Assembly: GCA_041743835.1 (NCBI GenBank)
Contig: JBGTLW010000227.1
Location: 1 to 13,323, forward strand
Source: JBGTLW01 sp041743835
Lineage (GTDB): Bacteria; Planctomycetota; Phycisphaerae; Phycisphaerales; Phycisphaeraceae
Reading direction: 5' to 3'
DNA length: 13,323 bases
This document shows positions 7,406 through 13,323 of this stretch, piece by piece. The first letter of the stretch is position 1, and every line of letters begins with the position of its first letter. Made by a program: the position numbers and the translations under genes. The notes beneath the pieces are model-generated. The model was given only the letters and a program-made list of their open reading frames with translations. It did no database searches and was not told the origin of the DNA.

Positions 7406-8140
7406 GTGGCCAAGAAGGATTCCATCCCGCCATTCGAGATCATGCGGTCGCGGCCGGGTCCGCCGGAGGTGACCGCTGCGCCTGTGGAGGCCAGCCCGTC
7501 ACCCAGCGGGCTTGGCACGGCTGGCGGCACGCCGTGGTGGGTGGGCTCGAGCGCCCCGATCGTGCTGCGGGTGCCCCGTGGCCTGGCGGTGGTGATCTGC
7601 CTGGCGCTGGTCGGGCTGATCGTCCTGGCGTATTTCGTGGGGGTTGTCCGGGGCAGCAGCGGGTTGGAGGCCCGGGTGAACACCGCAGTGGAGGTAGAAC
7701 TCCTGCAAGCAAGCCAGCACGGCATGGCCCCGCCGGACGTGCGAGGCAGCAAGCAAATCATTGGCCGGAAAGAAGATACGGGTGTTTCGGGTGCCAAGCC
7801 CGGCACCGAATCACCCCGCGACCCCCGCAAACCCGGGCTCAATTACATGGTCTTGGCTACCCTGCCCGGGCCCGACGCGATCCCACTGGTCGACTTCCTG
7901 AGGGATAACGGGGTTGAAACGATCCTGGTTTCGGTTACAGTAAGGGGCTCGGAGCAGGTGAAAGTCGTGGCCGTGAACAAGGGCTTCGAGGGAGCCGAGC
8001 TCAACTCGCAGGCCCGCGGCGAGTACCAGAGCATGCTGCGGACCCTGGGCCGGGCGTGGAAACGCCACAACGGCAACCGGGGCGACGCGCTGGGCACGAT
8101 GTATTTCGACAAGTACGTGCCTCCCGACGGAGCGCACTAG
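7406..8140 (+). CDS. Single-span membrane protein, possible SPOR-like C-terminal domain
   Basis: Function not known. The 244-residue product has a proline- and serine-rich N-terminal tail of about 55 residues and one strong membrane span at about 58-80 (GLAVVICLALVGLIVLAYFVG). A low-complexity linker covers about 100-143. The folded C-terminal part (about 144-240) starts LNYMVLATLPGPDAIPLVDFL and continues NGVETILVSV. An N-terminal cytosolic tail, one span and a small periplasmic alpha/beta domain that begins with a 'Y-hydrophobic' strand is the layout of SPOR-domain proteins, which bind denuded peptidoglycan glycans. The match is weak and inferred. The GTG start is used because no ATG lies earlier in the frame; an ATG at 7442 is an alternative. 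It is 52 bp after acpS and 49 bp before the small basic protein, all rightward. Confidence 0.8.
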   Translation: MAKKDSIPPFEIMRSRPGPPEVTAAPVEASPSPSGLGTAGGTPWWVGSSAPIVLRVPRGLAVVICLALVGLIVLAYFVGVVRGSSGLEARVNTAVEVELLQASQHGMAPPDVRGSKQIIGRKEDTGVSGAKPGTESPRDPRKPGLNYMVLATLPGPDAIPLVDFLRDNGVETILVSVTVRGSEQVKVVAVNKGFEGAELNSQARGEYQSMLRTLGRAWKRHNGNRGDALGTMYFDKYVPPDGAH

Positions 8141-8177
8141 AAGCACGAAGCAACCTAGCCCCGTTGGGTGGTTGACT

Positions 8178-8189
8178 GGAGATGACGCG
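8178..8189 (+). promoter_or_regulatory. Shine-Dalgarno site deciding the small basic protein start
   Basis: GGAG at 8178-8181 lies 8 nt before the ATG at 8190. It rules in that ATG over the TTG at 8172 in the same frame, which has no such site. Confidence 0.7.
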
Positions 8190-8396
8190 ATGAGCATGGA
8201 TACGAGCCTGAAGTCTGGTGCCGGCATGGGCCGTCACCGCAATGTGTTGACCCGCGCTGAGCGTGTGGCATTCCTCGCAGGCAAGGGCGAGTTCTCCATG
8301 CAGGATGGCGACCCGGTCGGCCTCCGCAAGGTCGGCAACCGCAAGATTGTGGCCGCGAAGAAGAAGAAGAAGGGCGAAGGCGAAGAGGCGGCGTAA
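8190..8396 (+). CDS. PVC-superphylum small basic protein (TIGR04137-like)
   Basis: A 68-residue, lysine-rich small protein. The core GRHRNVLTRAERVAFL (20-35), the short spacer GEFSMQDGDPVGL and the tail KVGNRKIVAAKKKKK match what I remember of the small basic protein found across Planctomycetes, Verrucomicrobia and Chlamydiae. That protein has been described as a PVC signature and a nucleic-acid-binding protein. The family assignment is from memory. The basic tail followed by an acidic GEGEEAA end is visible directly. The start at 8190 is set by GGAG 8 nt upstream and by the family's MSxDxSLK opening. It follows the membrane protein by 49 bp and is closed by the terminator at 8478. It is the best lineage marker in the window. 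Confidence 0.88.
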   Translation: MSMDTSLKSGAGMGRHRNVLTRAERVAFLAGKGEFSMQDGDPVGLRKVGNRKIVAAKKKKKGEGEEAA

Positions 8397-8477
8397 GCCC
8401 CCACGCGTCACCGGCCGGCTCCGCTCGATCCCGTCGCGGCGTCGCGATGATTGCGACACGAAGACAGGCCTATCGAT

Positions 8478-8501
8478 CCCGCCCATGGAGGCGGGGTTTT
8501 T
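8478..8501 (+). terminator. Intrinsic terminator after the small basic protein
   Basis: CCCGCC (8478-8483) pairs with GGCGGG (8490-8495) around a 6-nt loop, with a possible extra T-G pair outside. TTTTT (8497-8501) follows. It ends the acpS-to-small-basic-protein group and sits 25 bp before the aminotransferase promoter region. Confidence 0.88.
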
Positions 8502-8521
8502 CTTGCGCGTGTCGGCAGCGT

Positions 8522-8534
8522 TATCATGTCGCTC
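8522..8534 (+). promoter_or_regulatory. Candidate -10 box of the aminotransferase gene
   Basis: TATCAT (8522-8527) lies 7 nt before the ATG at 8535, and there is no Shine-Dalgarno sequence. The hexamer overlaps the alternative ATG at 8526, which favours the downstream start. The -35 position (TTTCTT) is weak. Confidence 0.45.
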
Positions 8535-9716
8535 ATGCGTGACCCCCAACGTTTTGTCACCGACCGTCTCCGCGCGATCGACGCCTCGGGCATCCGTCGG
8601 GTCTTCGACCTGGCCGCGACGCTGGAAGACCCGATCAACCTGTCCATCGGACAGCCGGACTTCGATGTCCCCGAGCCGATCAAGGACGCCGCCGCCGCCG
8701 CCATCCGCGCCGGGTTCAATCGCTACACCCAGACGCAGGGCAGCGGGGATCTGCGTGCCCGCGTCGTCCAGCAGCTCCAACAGGAAACCCCGACCATCTA
8801 CGGAGCGCCCGGCTCGCCGCTGCCCGACGACCTTGGCCTTGTCATCACCTCGGGTGTCTCTGGCGGGCTGCTGCTGGCGCTACTCACCTGTGTCGGGCCA
8901 GGCGACGAGGTGCTCATCCCCGACCCATACTTCGTCATGTACAAGCACCTGGTCACTCTCGCGGGGGCCACCGCGGTGTACGTCGATACCTACCCGGACT
9001 TTCAGGTGACGGCCGAGCGAATTGACGTGCACATCACCACACGCACCAAGCTGTTGCTGTTCAACTCTCCGAGCAACCCGACCGGCGTGGTCGCGACGCC
9101 GGAGGTCTGCAAGCAGGTGGTGGACATCTGCAAGCGGAATGACATCCTTCTGCTGTCCGATGAGATCTACGACGAGTTCTGCTACGAGAAATCACCACGG
9201 GCCGCGGGGTCGAAGCCGAGCCTGCCTTCGCCGGCGTGGTATGACCGTGACGTGCTGCTGCTGCGCGGGTTTTCCAAGACGTATGCGATGACGGGCTGGC
9301 GGCTGGGATATGCGGTCGGGCCGCGACCGATCATCGAACAGATGACCAAGTTGCAGCAGTATTCCTTTGTGTGTGCCCCATCCATGGCTCAGGTGGCGGG
9401 TGTCGTGGCGATGGACCTGCCGATGGAAGGCTATGTCACCGACTACCGACGCAAGCGCGACCGGGTGGTGGAGCGGCTATCCCCGCATTACGCGTTGACC
9501 ATCCCCGGCGGCGCGTTTTACGCCTTCCCCGAGGTGCCCGAAAGGCTCGACATCGACGCGACAGAGTTTGTCAACCGCGCGGTGGAGCGCGGGCTGCTGA
9601 TTATCCCCGGCTCGGTGTTCAGCGCCAGGGACTCGCACTTCCGCCTCAGCTATGCCTGCGATGACACCACGCTCGAACGCGGGCTGGATGTGCTGGTGGA
9701 CCTGGCCAAGTCTTGA
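8535..9716 (+). CDS. Class I/II PLP-dependent aminotransferase (aspartate aminotransferase-like)
   Basis: Cytosolic fold-type I aminotransferase of 393 residues. The PLP lysine is Lys248 in GFSKTYAMTGWRLGY. Supporting residues are Asn181 in SNPTG, Asp209 and Tyr212 in SDEIY, and Arg370 in FRLSYA, which binds the substrate carboxylate. The N-terminal INLSIGQPDF (34-43) and YTQTQGSGDLR (64-74) blocks are typical of the aspartate/aromatic/alanine aminotransferase group. Substrate cannot be read from the sequence, so I give no symbol. The start is 8535 (MRDPQRF) or 8526 (MSLMRD). The frame is open back to 8451 but crosses the upstream terminator. It stands alone and is convergent with the pseudouridine synthase across 69 bp. 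Confidence 0.95.
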   Translation: MRDPQRFVTDRLRAIDASGIRRVFDLAATLEDPINLSIGQPDFDVPEPIKDAAAAAIRAGFNRYTQTQGSGDLRARVVQQLQQETPTIYGAPGSPLPDDLGLVITSGVSGGLLLALLTCVGPGDEVLIPDPYFVMYKHLVTLAGATAVYVDTYPDFQVTAERIDVHITTRTKLLLFNSPSNPTGVVATPEVCKQVVDICKRNDILLLSDEIYDEFCYEKSPRAAGSKPSLPSPAWYDRDVLLLRGFSKTYAMTGWRLGYAVGPRPIIEQMTKLQQYSFVCAPSMAQVAGVVAMDLPMEGYVTDYRRKRDRVVERLSPHYALTIPGGAFYAFPEVPERLDIDATEFVNRAVERGLLIIPGSVFSARDSHFRLSYACDDTTLERGLDVLVDLAKS

Positions 9717-9785
9717 TCGGTGGGCTTCGGATGCAGCCCTTCCTGACACGCGGTGTGGGTGGCAGGCGGCTTGACCAGGTGCGGG

Positions 9786-10634
9786 CTATGACTTGTTGGG
9801 TGCGATGCCCGCTGCTTTGCGGAGCTTGCCGATCTCAAGATTTGTCAGCGGCCTCCATCCGCCCCGCGCGATGCCCTTGAGCCGGAGCGGGCCGATGCCG
9901 ATGCGATCCAGCCGCCGGACCTTGATGCCCACCCTTGCGAGCAGCCGGCGGATCTCGCGGTTCTGGCCCTCGGCGAGGGTGATCGCGAGGGTGGTGCGGT
10001 CGCCCCTCTCCCGGTCGCGCTCGTGCTTGAGGATGCGGACCGATTCCATCGCGGCCCGCTTGACCTTCGCGCCCTCGTCGTGCGCCAGAAGCAGGCCCTT
10101 GCGAAGCCGTTTGAGGTCGCTTTCCTCCAACCTGCCCTTGACCGACACGCGGTACTGCTTGGTGATCCCGTAGCGCGGGTGGGTGAGCCGGTTGGCCAGT
10201 TCGCCGTCATTGGTCAGCAGCATCAGCCCGGTGGAATCCGCATCGAGCCGACCCACGGCAAACAGCCGCTGTTTCATGGGGACATCAATCAGCCCCAGCA
10301 CAGTGGTCCGGCCGTCGGGGTCCTCGCTGGTGGAGATCACACGCTTGGGCTTGTTGACCGCCAGGTAGATCGGCTTGTGCGCGCCGCTCACCGCCGACTT
10401 GTGCGACCGCTTTTGCATCGGTCGGCCGTCCACCTCGACGTGGTCGCGGTGGGGGTCCACCCACGCGGGCAGCGCGGCGACCATCTGGCCGTTCACCGTG
10501 ACCCGGCCCTCGGCGATCATCGCCTCGCAATCACGACGCGACGCCACGCCGGCCTCGGCCATGGCCTTCTGCAATCGGATGCCACGCGATGCGTCAGCAA
10601 ACTCGGGCGGTATGTTGGGGTTCGCGGCTTTCAT
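9786..10634 (-). CDS. rluB: RsuA/RluB/RluE/RluF-family rRNA pseudouridine synthase
   Basis: Converts specific uridines in rRNA to pseudouridine. The 282-residue product has an S4 RNA-binding domain at about 18-65 (IRLQKAMAEAGVASRRDCE). The catalytic domain follows, with GRLDADSTGL (128-137) holding the catalytic Asp131. The family-specific EGQNREIRR (222-230), close to the end, supports the RsuA-type branch. Length and layout fit RluB (large-subunit helix 89) better than RsuA, but the target cannot be proven from sequence alone. The start at 10634 has a weak GTGGAA about 10 nt upstream. It lies downstream of lptB on the same strand, separated by 163 bp that hold an inverted repeat, so it may have its own promoter. 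Confidence 0.93.
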   Translation of the reverse strand: MKAANPNIPPEFADASRGIRLQKAMAEAGVASRRDCEAMIAEGRVTVNGQMVAALPAWVDPHRDHVEVDGRPMQKRSHKSAVSGAHKPIYLAVNKPKRVISTSEDPDGRTTVLGLIDVPMKQRLFAVGRLDADSTGLMLLTNDGELANRLTHPRYGITKQYRVSVKGRLEESDLKRLRKGLLLAHDEGAKVKRAAMESVRILKHERDRERGDRTTLAITLAEGQNREIRRLLARVGIKVRRLDRIGIGPLRLKGIARGGWRPLTNLEIGKLRKAAGIAPNKS

Positions 10635-10658
10635 AGTGTCATTTCCACTCGAGATCTC

Positions 10659-10773
10659 TGAATAACCGCCAAGACGCGGAGATCGCCAAGGAAGGCATTA
10701 TCATAAAACCAATATCGACGTTGATTTGGCGCTCTTGACTTCTTGGCGGTTCGACCCGCTTCGAGGTTATTCA
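10659..10773. repeat. Nested inverted repeat, MITE-like or dispersed hairpin
   Basis: Three complementary pairs lie in one gap. The outer pair is TGAATAACC (10659-10667) with GGTTATTCA (10765-10773), 9 bp. The middle pair is AACCGCCAAGA (10664-10674) with TCTTGGCGGTT (10741-10751), 11 bp. The inner pair is CGCCAA (10684-10689) with TTGGCG (10726-10731), 6 bp. The middle and inner stems are separated by 9 nt on both sides, as in a decayed perfect hairpin. Outer and middle arms share AACC, so they cannot both form fully. The arms repeat a CGCCAAG word. There is no open frame inside and no clear target-site duplication. Confidence 0.65.
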
Positions 10774-10797
10774 CAAGTCCCACTAAACAATCCCGCA

Positions 10798-11535
10798 TCA
10801 ACCGAACTCATCACCACGGAAGCTGGTGCCAAGATAAAGCTCTTTGACCTTCTCGTCGTTGATGATCTGCTTGGGGGTGCCCTCGAAGAAGACCGTGCCC
10901 TCGCTGATGAGGTAAGCCCGGTCGCACACGGCGAGGATATGGTGGACATTGTGGTCGGTTACGAGCATGGCGATGTTGTGCTCGCTGCGCAGCTTGCGGA
11001 TCTCGCTCTGCAGCTCTTGGACCGCGACCGGGTCCACACCGCTAAACGGCTCATCCAGCAGGATCAGTTGCGGCTCGGTCACCAGTGCGCGGGCGATCTC
11101 GAGCTTGCGCCGCTCGCCGCCCGAGAGCGTTCTCGCGGCCTGCTTGCGGCACTTGGTCAGGTCGAACTGGGCCATGAGCTCTTCGGCCCGGCTGTGGCGG
11201 GGCTTGCGGCGGAGCCCGGTCGTCTCGAGGATGGCGTGCAGGTTCTGTTCGACGGTCAGGCGTTGGAACACGCTGGGTTCCTGCGCGAGGTAGCCCATGC
11301 CGCGCTGTGCCCGCTGGTACATCGGCAGCCGCGTGACCTCTTGGCCGTTGAAGAAGACCTGGCCTCCTTCGGGCGTGATCATCCCGATGGTCATGCGGAA
11401 GCTGGTGGTCTTGCCGGCACCGTTGCGGCCAAGCAGCCCGACGATCTCGCCCTCGGCCACATCGAACGATACGTCGTTGACCACGGTACGGCCGCCGTAG
11501 CTCTTGAGCAGGTTGTGCGCTTTGAGGATATACAT
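10798..11535 (-). CDS. lptB: LPS export ABC transporter ATP-binding protein LptB
   Basis: Cytosolic ATPase that powers LptFG extraction of lipopolysaccharide from the inner membrane and pushes it along the LptC-A-D bridge. The 245-residue product has every ABC motif: Walker A GRNGAGKT (36-43), Q-loop Gln85, signature LSGGE (137-141), Walker B LILLDE (157-162) and switch His195. The string RGMGYLAQEPSVFQRLTV around the Q-loop is close to the LptB consensus and separates it from branched-chain amino-acid ATPases. No lptA, lptC, lptF or lptG is next to it. A promoter with GCGACA, a 17-nt spacer and TAAGAT lies just upstream. It is divergent from the glycoside hydrolase by 79 bp. Confidence 0.95.
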   Translation of the reverse strand: MYILKAHNLLKSYGGRTVVNDVSFDVAEGEIVGLLGRNGAGKTTSFRMTIGMITPEGGQVFFNGQEVTRLPMYQRAQRGMGYLAQEPSVFQRLTVEQNLHAILETTGLRRKPRHSRAEELMAQFDLTKCRKQAARTLSGGERRKLEIARALVTEPQLILLDEPFSGVDPVAVQELQSEIRKLRSEHNIAMLVTDHNVHHILAVCDRAYLISEGTVFFEGTPKQIINDEKVKELYLGTSFRGDEFG

Positions 11536-11547
11536 GGCAAGCCCATC

Positions 11548-11576
11548 ATCTTACTGGTTTGCCGGGGGCCTGTCGC
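11548..11576 (-). promoter_or_regulatory. Candidate sigma-70-type promoter of lptB
   Basis: Read on the minus strand: GCGACA (11576-11571), a 17-nt spacer and TAAGAT (11553-11548), then 12 nt to the ATG. Initiation about 7 nt after the -10 box would leave a leader of only about 5 nt, too short for a Shine-Dalgarno site. Confidence 0.55.
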
Positions 11577-11602
11577 CGGGATCGGCCGGGGCATCCATCG
11601 TG

Positions 11603-11614
11603 TAAAATGCGGCC
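11603..11614 (+). promoter_or_regulatory. Candidate -10 box of the glycoside hydrolase gene
   Basis: TAAAAT (11603-11608) lies 6 nt before the ATG at 11615, with no Shine-Dalgarno site and no clear -35 box. A leaderless mRNA is inferred. Confidence 0.5.
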
Positions 11615-13323
11615 ATGCGAAGACGACCGATGCTGCTCGGGGTGTGGGCGGTGTGGCTCACGGGTCTGGGGGCCTGGGCGCAGGAGCCGACGGTCATCTG
11701 GATCGAGGGTGAAGATGCCGTGCGCCAGCAGGTCACCCGTCACCCCGGATGGTACGACCGCGTGACGACGCCCGAGCTCTCCGGCGGGGATTGGGTCTCG
11801 CACTTCGATGACAAGAATCCCGGCGAAGTGACATACCGTATCAACACCCAAGCGCCCGGCCAGTACACGCTCTGGGTCCGTGCAAACCCGACAAAATCAA
11901 CCCTCTCCTACCGGCTCAACGGGTGGGATTGGCACTTGATCGACATGTCAAACCGCCAGCGCGGTATGGCGAACATCTCGCACGATGGCAAGCCAGACCT
12001 CCGCTACATCGCGTGGGCCTCGGCGGGGCAGGTCGAGCTCAAGGCGGGCGAAAACACCCTCGGCTTCAAGTTCCACAGCGAGAACAGCAACCACGGCGCG
12101 CTGGACTGCTTCGTGCTGACCAACGGCGATTACGCGCCGGTCGGCAAGCGCCGGCCGGGCGAACGCTCCGCCGATGCAGACCCAGGGACGTGGGCGTTTG
12201 ACCCGGACTGGGACCACTTCGGCGCGGACGCGGCCCTCGACTTGCGGTCGTTGAATGAAGACGTGGCGGGGCAGAGCGGTTTTGTGAAGCTCAACGACGC
12301 GGGCGATGAACTGCTGCTGGGCGATGGGACGCCCGCGCGGTTCTGGTCGGTGACAACCTATGGCTTCAACGCGCGGTCGCAGATCGACTTCGACCACCAC
12401 ATACGATTCCTCGCCAAGCGCGGCGTCAACATGGTGCGGCTGCACTTGCAGATACCCGACGGCCGCGACGACCAGCCCATCACCGCCGCGCGTCAAAGCG
12501 TGATCGACAACGCGCAGCGCACGGTGGCTGCGGCGAAGAAGCACGGCATCTACACCACCCTATCGCCTTACTGGGCGATGCATCAGAAACGGGTGCCCGC
12601 GGGGTGGGGCATCGAGGGCTGGCCGGAGAACGAGCCGCCGCACGCCTTGCTGTTTTTTAATCCCACGCTTCAGGAGGGCTACCGCGCGTGGATGAAACAG
12701 CTACTCACGACGCCCAACCCCTACACCGGCATCCCGCTGGCAAAAGACCCTGCGCTAGCGATCATCCAACTCCAGAACGAGGACAGCCTGCTGTTCTGGA
12801 CCGAGCAGCGCATCAAGGGCACACAGCGCGCTTTGCTGGGCAAGCAGTTCCACGCGTTTCTTGTGAAGAAGTATGGCTCGTTTGACCTTGCGAAGAAGGC
12901 CTGGGGCGGCGCGGCACACGAAGACGACAAGCCAACCGAGCAGGTCGCGGGTCTGTCCATCATCTGGGAGATGACCCAGCGGCGGACAGGAGCCAAGCAG
13001 CGTCGCCTCGCGGATCAGCTCGAGTTTTACGCGAAGACCATGCGCGAGTTCAACGAACAGACCGCGGCATACCTGCGCGATGAGCTTGGCTGTGGCCAGG
13101 TCATCAACGCGGGCAACTGGAACACCGCAGACCCCATCCGGCTCGACGACACGGAGCGTTGGTCTTACGCGGGCAACGAGATCATCGCGGTGAACCGTTA
13201 TTTCAACCCGCCGCACGTCGGCGAGGCGGTAGGCTGGTCGATTCGTCCGGGCCATTACTTTGTGAGCGCGTCGGTGCTGCACGACCCCCGCAAGCTGCCG
13301 GTCTCTGTGAAGCAGTTGACGGG
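11615..13323 (+). CDS. Secreted glycoside hydrolase, clan GH-A-like, with N-terminal carbohydrate-binding module (partial, 3' end cut)
   Basis: The first 569 residues of a larger exported protein; the frame is still open at the window edge. A signal peptide covers 1-22: RRR, hydrophobic MLLGVWAVWLTGLG, then AWA as the cleavage motif before QE. Residues about 28-170 look like a beta-sandwich carbohydrate-binding module of CBM6/35 type (IEGEDA, GQYTLWVRAN, LKAGENTLGFKF, GALDCFVLTNGDY). From about 225 a (beta/alpha)8-like domain follows: FWSVTTYGFN, LAKRGVNMVRLH (strand 2), GIYTTLSPYW (strand 3) and IIQLQNEDSLLFW (strand 4). Glu389 in the NE pair is the likely acid/base. The nucleophile strand would lie further on. 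Plausible roles are plant or algal polysaccharide breakdown in the periplasm or outside the cell. The GH family is not resolved. Confidence 0.88.
   Translation, partial: MRRRPMLLGVWAVWLTGLGAWAQEPTVIWIEGEDAVRQQVTRHPGWYDRVTTPELSGGDWVSHFDDKNPGEVTYRINTQAPGQYTLWVRANPTKSTLSYRLNGWDWHLIDMSNRQRGMANISHDGKPDLRYIAWASAGQVELKAGENTLGFKFHSENSNHGALDCFVLTNGDYAPVGKRRPGERSADADPGTWAFDPDWDHFGADAALDLRSLNEDVAGQSGFVKLNDAGDELLLGDGTPARFWSVTTYGFNARSQIDFDHHIRFLAKRGVNMVRLHLQIPDGRDDQPITAARQSVIDNAQRTVAAAKKHGIYTTLSPYWAMHQKRVPAGWGIEGWPENEPPHALLFFNPTLQEGYRAWMKQLLTTPNPYTGIPLAKDPALAIIQLQNEDSLLFWTEQRIKGTQRALLGKQFHAFLVKKYGSFDLAKKAWGGAAHEDDKPTEQVAGLSIIWEMTQRRTGAKQRRLADQLEFYAKTMREFNEQTAAYLRDELGCGQVINAGNWNTADPIRLDDTERWSYAGNEIIAVNRYFNPPHVGEAVGWSIRPGHYFVSASVLHDPRKLPVSVKQLT

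Noticed and set aside
6880..7842. 320-codon minus-strand frame over acpS and the membrane protein gene
   Set aside because: Shadow frame; acpS is unmistakable on the plus strand.
9717..9785. Possible terminator GGGCT/AGCCC (9722-9739) after the aminotransferase
   Set aside because: Only a 5-bp stem with an 8-nt loop and no T-run, too weak to annotate.
10726..11712. 328-codon plus-strand frame under lptB
   Set aside because: Antisense shadow of lptB; it also spans the inverted repeat and the divergent promoter.

Overview
The window looks like ordinary core chromosome of a GC-rich, diderm bacterium of the Planctomycetes/PVC group, most likely Phycisphaerae-like. The strongest lineage clue is a 68-residue small basic protein at 8190-8396 that matches my memory of the PVC-superphylum signature small protein. 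LptB (lipopolysaccharide export), MqnE (futalosine route to menaquinone) and a secreted planctomycete-style glycoside hydrolase agree with this. The lineage call rests on recognition, not on a database search.

Layout. 1-482 is the 3' end of a 23S rRNA, including the peptidyl-transferase loop and the sarcin-ricin loop. A tRNA-free spacer follows, then 5S rRNA (706-817) and a strong intrinsic terminator (822-856), which closes an rRNA operon. guaA (1061-2683) and a mutarotase-like hypothetical gene (2744-3826) run rightwards. A short-chain dehydrogenase (3977-4693, minus) and a site-2-type membrane metalloprotease (4818-5585, plus) diverge from a 124-bp gap. mqnE (5744-6895, minus) and acpS (6961-7353, plus) diverge from a 65-bp gap. 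acpS is followed by a single-span membrane protein with a possible SPOR-like end (7406-8140), the PVC small basic protein, a terminator, and a class I/II aminotransferase (8535-9716). An RsuA/RluB-type pseudouridine synthase (9786-10634, minus) and lptB (10798-11535, minus) flank a nested inverted repeat. A signal-peptide-bearing glycoside hydrolase (from 11615, plus) runs off the right edge.

Most genes are single housekeeping units: purine synthesis, quinone synthesis, carrier-protein activation, rRNA modification, LPS transport and envelope proteolysis. I see no operon that forms a new multi-gene system, and no CRISPR array, integrase, transposase or prophage. The best leads are regulatory and structural. 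Five genes have a TANNNT hexamer 6-8 nt before the start codon and no Shine-Dalgarno sequence, and a sixth (acpS) has a near-match placed the same way. This suggests leaderless transcription. Two intergenic gaps also carry short inverted repeats built from related heptamer-like words.
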